Both the position numbers and the translations under genes were made by a program. The notes beneath the pieces are model-generated. The model ran no database searches. It saw nothing but the letters and a program-made list of their open reading frames with translations, and was not told where the DNA came from. This document shows positions 59,964 through 64,000 of a stretch of 64,000 nt of DNA, one piece after another (positions within the stretch are counted from its first letter, which is position 1; every line of letters starts with the position of its first letter). The DNA is from Sphingomonas japonica (lineage in GTDB: Bacteria > Pseudomonadota > Alphaproteobacteria > Sphingomonadales > Sphingomonadaceae): positions 1-64,000 of the forward strand of contig NZ_VDYR01000003.1 of assembly GCF_006346325.1 (NCBI RefSeq). The letters run 5' to 3'.

Positions 59964-62813
59964 ATGCGTTTTTCCGTTGCCGTGCTGAGCGGCGCCGCTT
60001 TGTGCGCGCTTGCCGCACCGGCCATTGCGCAGCGTGCCGATCCCGCACCGGTCGCCGAACTGGTCCGCCAGGTAAACATTCCCTATGAGGAATTCACCCT
60101 GCCGAACGGCCTGCGCGTCATCACCCACACTGATCGCAAGGCACCGATCGTCGCGGTGTCGGTGTGGTACGATGTCGGGTCGAAGCACGAGCCCGATGGA
60201 CGCACCGGCTTTGCCCATCTGTTCGAGCATCTGATGTTTAACGGGTCAGAGAATGCGCCGGGCGAGTTCTTCACCCCGCTGCGCGAAATCGGCGCGACCG
60301 ATTTCAACGGCACGACGTCGAACGACCGCACCAATTATTTCGAAACGGTGCCCAAGGCTGGGCTTGAGCGGACCCTGTTCCTCGAGAGCGATCGCATGGG
60401 CTATCTGCTCGGCGCGGTGACGCAGGGCGTGCTCGACGAGCAGCGCGGCGTCGTGCAGAACGAGAAGCGGCAGGGCGACAACCAGCCCTATGGCCTCACC
60501 TGGTACAGCATCAACGAAGGGCTGTTCCCCGAAGGGCATCCCTATCGCCACTCGGTGATCGGATCGATGGCCGATCTCGACGCCGCCAGCCTTGCCGACG
60601 TCAAGACCTTCTTCCGGTCGCATTACGGGCCGAACAACGCGGTGCTGGTGCTGGCAGGCGACATCGACGCCGCCGAGGCGCGGCCGCTGGTCGAGAAATA
60701 TTTCGGATCGATCCCCAAGGGACCGGAGACGATCGAGCCCAGGGCCCCGGTACCCGTTCTGTCGGCACCAGTGGTCGAGACGATGAAGGACCGCGTCGCG
60801 ACGACGCGGATCTACCGGGTGTGGCCGGTTCCCGGCTTGCGCGATCCCGACATGGCGCCGCTCGACGTCGCCGCCAGCGTGCTGGGCGGCTTGTCGTCGT
60901 CGCGGCTGCAGAATGTGCTGGTGCGGCAGGAACGGCTGGCCGTCGGTGTCAACGCGTATAATTCCTCGCTGGCCCAGGCGGGCATGTTTCTGGTGTCGAT
61001 CGACGTGCGTCCCGGAGTCGATCCTGCGCTCGCCGCCAAACGCCTCGACGAAGTGATCGCCGAGCTGGTGGCCAAGGGGCCGACCGCCGACGAAGTGCAG
61101 CGCGTCGCGACTACCGCGGCCTCGTCGCGCATTTCCGGCCTCGAATCGGTCGGCGGCTTCGGCGGCAAGGCGGTCGCGCTGGCGTCGGGCGCGCTCTACA
61201 ACGACGATCCGGGCCAGTATAAGAAGGACCTGGCCGCGCTGGCAGCCGCCACGCCTGAACAGGTCCGCGCCGTCACGGCCAAATGGTTGTCGCGGCCAAG
61301 CTATCAGCTGACGGTCGTGCCCGGCGAACGCGATGCCTATGTCGAGGCGCAAGGAGCACCCCAGGCAGTTCCGGGCGCCACCGCACCGGCTACCGCGAGC
61401 AGCGAGGGGCCGGCCAAGGGCACGCGCGGCGCGATGCCGCCGGTCGGCGAGATCGGCAGTCTCAAATTCCCTGCCGTCCAGCGCGCGACGCTGTCAAACG
61501 GGATCGAACTGGTCTACGCCCAGGTCTCGGCTGTGCCGGTAACGCAGGCGGTGCTCAGCTTCGACGCGGGGATCGTCGCCGATCCGGTGGGTAAGCTCGG
61601 CACGCAGGGGCTGACGCTGTCGGTCCTCGACGAAGGCACCGCGTCGCTCGATTCGGTCGAAATCGCCGAGACCAAGGAGCGCTTTGGCGCCGGGATCAGC
61701 GCCGGAAGCTCTGCCGACCGGACCTATCTGTCGCTGTCGACGCCGAGTGCAAATCTCGACGGTTCGGCGGCTCTGCTTGCCGACATCGTCCGCAACCCTG
61801 CGTTCGCCCCGGCCGAGGTCGAGCGGCTCAAGGCGCAGCAGCTGGCGCGCATCGCCGCCGAGGCAACCGAGCCGCAGGCGATCGCGCAGCGGACGCTGCC
61901 CGGACTGATCTATGGTGAGGCCTCGCCCTACGCCAAGCTGGCGGCGGGCAGCGGCGATCCGGAGGCGGTCGCGGCGCTTACGCGGGCCGATCTGGTGGCG
62001 TTCCAGCAGGCATGGCTGCGACCCGAAAAGGCCAAGATTTTCGTCGTCAGCGATCGTCCGATCGCCGAGGTGCGCGGGGTGCTGGACCGTCATTTCGGCG
62101 ACTGGAAAGGCGAAGGCGCACCCGGCGCCAAGCCGATAGCCGGTGCCGGGCAGACCGTGTCTCCGCGGATCGTGCTCGTCGATCGCCCCAATTCGCCCCA
62201 GTCGATCATCGTTGGCGGCGAGTTGACCCCGCTCAAGCCGCGCGACGAACTGCTGCCGGCGCTGACCGCCAACGAGGTGCTTGGCGGTAATTTCCTGTCG
62301 CGGATCAACATGGATCTGCGCGAGGAAAAGGGCTGGTCCTATGGCGCGGGCGGCGGGTTCCGCCGTTATGAGGGCGCGGTACCCTATCAGGTCAGCGCGC
62401 CGGTACAGGCCGACAAGACCGGCGAGGCGCTGGCCTCGCTGCGCCGCGAGCTGGGCGAGTTCACCTCGACCGCGGGAGTGACGCCGACCGAGTTCGACCA
62501 GACCATCGACGGCAAGACCAACGAGCTGGCCGGTAATTTCGAGACCAGTGACGCGATTCTGGCAGCGATGCAGCAGAACGACTTGTTCGGCCGTCCCGAC
62601 GATTATTACGCCACGATCGCGCAAAAATATCGCGGGCTGACGCGCGAGCAGCTTGACGCTGCGGCACGTGCGGCGATCGACCCCGCCGAGTTCGTCTGGG
62701 TCGTGGTCGGCGATGCCAAGACCGTGCGGCCGCAGCTTGACTCGATCGGTCTGCCTGTCGAGGTGGTGACCGCAACCCCCGCGCCGACGCCTGCAGCGGC
62801 CGTCGGGCAATAG
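59964..62813 (+). CDS. M16-family zinc peptidase (double-domain)
   Basis: 949 residues: signal peptide (1-22, ending AIAQ), a first M16 domain with the inverse zinc motif HLFEH (H85, E88, H89), and a second inactive-type M16 domain in the C-terminal half (from about 485). It degrades peptides in the periplasm, like other pitrilysin homologues of the insulinase type. GAGAGG is six bases before ATG 59964. It follows the acylase gene in the same direction, 76 bases apart. Confidence 0.93.
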   Translation: MRFSVAVLSGAALCALAAPAIAQRADPAPVAELVRQVNIPYEEFTLPNGLRVITHTDRKAPIVAVSVWYDVGSKHEPDGRTGFAHLFEHLMFNGSENAPGEFFTPLREIGATDFNGTTSNDRTNYFETVPKAGLERTLFLESDRMGYLLGAVTQGVLDEQRGVVQNEKRQGDNQPYGLTWYSINEGLFPEGHPYRHSVIGSMADLDAASLADVKTFFRSHYGPNNAVLVLAGDIDAAEARPLVEKYFGSIPKGPETIEPRAPVPVLSAPVVETMKDRVATTRIYRVWPVPGLRDPDMAPLDVAASVLGGLSSSRLQNVLVRQERLAVGVNAYNSSLAQAGMFLVSIDVRPGVDPALAAKRLDEVIAELVAKGPTADEVQRVATTAASSRISGLESVGGFGGKAVALASGALYNDDPGQYKKDLAALAAATPEQVRAVTAKWLSRPSYQLTVVPGERDAYVEAQGAPQAVPGATAPATASSEGPAKGTRGAMPPVGEIGSLKFPAVQRATLSNGIELVYAQVSAVPVTQAVLSFDAGIVADPVGKLGTQGLTLSVLDEGTASLDSVEIAETKERFGAGISAGSSADRTYLSLSTPSANLDGSAALLADIVRNPAFAPAEVERLKAQQLARIAAEATEPQAIAQRTLPGLIYGEASPYAKLAAGSGDPEAVAALTRADLVAFQQAWLRPEKAKIFVVSDRPIAEVRGVLDRHFGDWKGEGAPGAKPIAGAGQTVSPRIVLVDRPNSPQSIIVGGELTPLKPRDELLPALTANEVLGGNFLSRINMDLREEKGWSYGAGGGFRRYEGAVPYQVSAPVQADKTGEALASLRRELGEFTSTAGVTPTEFDQTIDGKTNELAGNFETSDAILAAMQQNDLFGRPDDYYATIAQKYRGLTREQLDAAARAAIDPAEFVWVVVGDAKTVRPQLDSIGLPVEVVTATPAPTPAAAVGQ

Positions 62814-62821
62814 GAGAGACG

Positions 62822-63124
62822 ATGATGGCAACAGTTGACGGCAGCTACGACGTGACCGTGAAGTCGCCGATGGGCGACCAGAAGGCGAACCTGACGGTAC
62901 AGAGCGACGGCAGCGCCTTCACCGGTAATTTCGCTGGTGGGATGGGAACTTCCGACGTCACGGGAACCGTCGATGGCGACACGCTGAAGTGGAAGATGGA
63001 TATCACCGTGCCGATGCCGATGACGCTCGACTGCGAAGCGACGGTTGCCGGTGACAGCATCGACGGCACCGTCGGCGCCGGCGCATTCGGCGCATTCCCG
63101 ATGACCGGAACGCGTACCGCCTGA
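62822..63124 (+). CDS. 100-residue beta-rich protein
   Basis: No signal peptide. Repeating polar beta strands (DGSYDVTVKSPMGDQKANLTVQSDG; GTSDVTGTVDGDTLKWKMDI) suggest a small barrel or sandwich. AGGAGAG precedes ATG 62822, eight bases past the M16 stop, so it is probably co-transcribed. A similar small protein is frequent in sphingomonads, from memory; function unknown. Confidence 0.72.
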   Translation: MMATVDGSYDVTVKSPMGDQKANLTVQSDGSAFTGNFAGGMGTSDVTGTVDGDTLKWKMDITVPMPMTLDCEATVAGDSIDGTVGAGAFGAFPMTGTRTA

Positions 63125-63127
63125 GGA

Positions 63128-64000
63128 TCAGGCCCGCACGACGCGCGTGACGTGGCCCATCTTGCGGCCCGGCCGCGCGTCGTGCTTGCCATAGAGGTGG
63201 AGATGGGCCTCGGGGTCCGCCAACAGCTCGGCCCAGCGGTCGCGTTCGTCTCCGATCAGGTTTTCCATGACGATGCGCTTCGCCGTGAGCCCGGTCGGGC
63301 CAAGTGGCAGGCCGCAGATCGCACGGATATGATTTTCGAATTGCGAGGTTTCCGCGCCTTCGATCGTCCAGTGGCCGGAATTGTGCACCCGGGGCGCCAT
63401 CTCGTTGAATACCGGCCCGTCGTCGCTGGCAAAGAACTCCAGCGTCAGCATGCCGACATGATCGAGCGCGTCGGCGACGCGGCCGGCCAGCGCCGCCGCC
63501 TCGGTCCATTGCACCGCGACGCGGCCCGGGGCGGGGAGCGACGAGCGCGCCAGGATGCCGTCCTTATGCTCGTTCCACGGCGGCGGATAGCTGGTGATCG
63601 CGCCGTCGCTGCCGCGCACCAGCAGGATCGAGAATTCGGCGCCGAAGGTCACGAAACTCTCGACAATGGCAGGCCCGCCGCCGATCGCGTTCCACGCCGC
63701 ATCGGCATCGGCGGGTGACGCGATGCGCGCCTGCCCCTTGCCATCATAGCCGAACCGCGTCGTCTTGAGCACGGCGGGGGTCCCGACCCGATCGAGCGCG
63801 GCGCTCAGCCCGGCGCGGTCGGCGACCTCGGCCCAGCGCGCCGCTCGGCCGCCGACCTCCTCGACGAAACGCTTTTCGGCGACCCGGTCCTGCCCGATTG
63901 CCAGCGAGCGCGGCGACGGGCGGACGGCAACTCGTTGCGCTAGCGCTTCAATCGGTGCGGCAGCGACATTCTCGAATTCATAGGTGACCACATCCACCGC
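63128..64000 (-). CDS. purK: N5-carboxyaminoimidazole ribonucleotide synthase (5' end outside window)
   Basis: The gene runs off the right edge; the last 290 codons are present. The ATP-grasp core includes TYEFENV, RFGYDGKGQ, FGAEFSILLVRG, and the C-terminal VHNSGHWTIEGAETSQFENH, all PurK signatures. It carboxylates aminoimidazole ribonucleotide with ATP and bicarbonate in purine synthesis. It is convergent with the small beta-rich gene, three bases apart. purE would be expected just outside. Confidence 0.95.
   Translation of the reverse strand, partial: AVDVVTYEFENVAAAPIEALAQRVAVRPSPRSLAIGQDRVAEKRFVEEVGGRAARWAEVADRAGLSAALDRVGTPAVLKTTRFGYDGKGQARIASPADADAAWNAIGGGPAIVESFVTFGAEFSILLVRGSDGAITSYPPPWNEHKDGILARSSLPAPGRVAVQWTEAAALAGRVADALDHVGMLTLEFFASDDGPVFNEMAPRVHNSGHWTIEGAETSQFENHIRAICGLPLGPTGLTAKRIVMENLIGDERDRWAELLADPEAHLHLYGKHDARPGRKMGHVTRVVRA

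Overview
This 64-kb window is a chromosomal segment of a high-GC alphaproteobacterium, most likely a member of the Sphingomonadaceae (Sphingomonas or a close relative). The reasons are strong G/C bias at third codon positions, a large TonB-dependent receptor beside a TPR-sulfotransferase, the purD / xseA / DUF2093 / M23 arrangement, an HWE-type histidine kinase, a long L28 ribosomal protein, a fused E1 2-oxoacid dehydrogenase, and candidate EcfG and RpoH promoters of alphaproteobacterial type. I see no rRNA, tRNA, CRISPR array, insertion sequence, integrase or prophage gene. The window is mostly housekeeping and accessory metabolism in short operons.

Region by region. 1-10 kb: start of etfB; a fused E1 and an E2 of a branched-chain-type 2-oxoacid dehydrogenase; a divergent mntR/mntH manganese pair with a shared operator; a periplasmic methyltransferase-like lipoprotein; a retropepsin-PDZ protease; and a cpaF secretion ATPase. 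10-19 kb: a tightly overlapped operon lacI-adhC-VOC-purU-fghA-esterase for glutathione-dependent formaldehyde oxidation, facing a GH3 beta-glucosidase and followed by a GPH-family sugar transporter. 19-26 kb: a CocE-like hydrolase, a 787-residue HAD-domain protein, DUF2147, MTA phosphorylase and an APC permease. 26-31 kb: acnA, then an HWE sensor kinase whose 3' end overlaps a convergent single-domain response regulator. 31-36 kb: periplasmic Cu/Zn SOD, a NUDIX hydrolase, an extensin-like protein, an SH3-type lipoprotein, a CHAP protein and Tat-exported MsrB. 36-41 kb: a CYP153-like P450 behind an ABC exporter pair, rpmB, tadA and an OmpA-type lipoprotein with an EcfG-like promoter.

41-48 kb: a CorC/HlyC-type membrane protein, a membrane-protein/Xre two-gene module preceded by a tandem palindromic operator, an HHH-domain protein, purD and xseA reading away from overlapping start codons, DUF2093 and an M23 peptidase. 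48-53 kb: a TonB-dependent receptor with atypical codon use, and a convergent TPR-sulfotransferase. 53-64 kb: clpB behind an RpoH-type promoter, an M28 peptidase, a penicillin-acylase-family enzyme, an M16 peptidase, a small conserved protein and truncated purK.

Functionally, the window joins plant-associated carbon use (beta-glucosidase, sugar transporter, one-carbon disposal, outer-membrane receptor) with envelope hydrolases and stress functions (clpB, sodC, msrB, HWE kinase, OmpA lipoprotein). The points that most deserve checking are the LacI-headed formaldehyde operon, the membrane-protein/Xre module with its operator array, the stand-alone COG5610-like HAD protein, the TonB-receptor/sulfotransferase pair, and several RNA hairpins placed over stop codons or ribosome binding sites. 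All family assignments come from motif recognition by eye; no database search was run.
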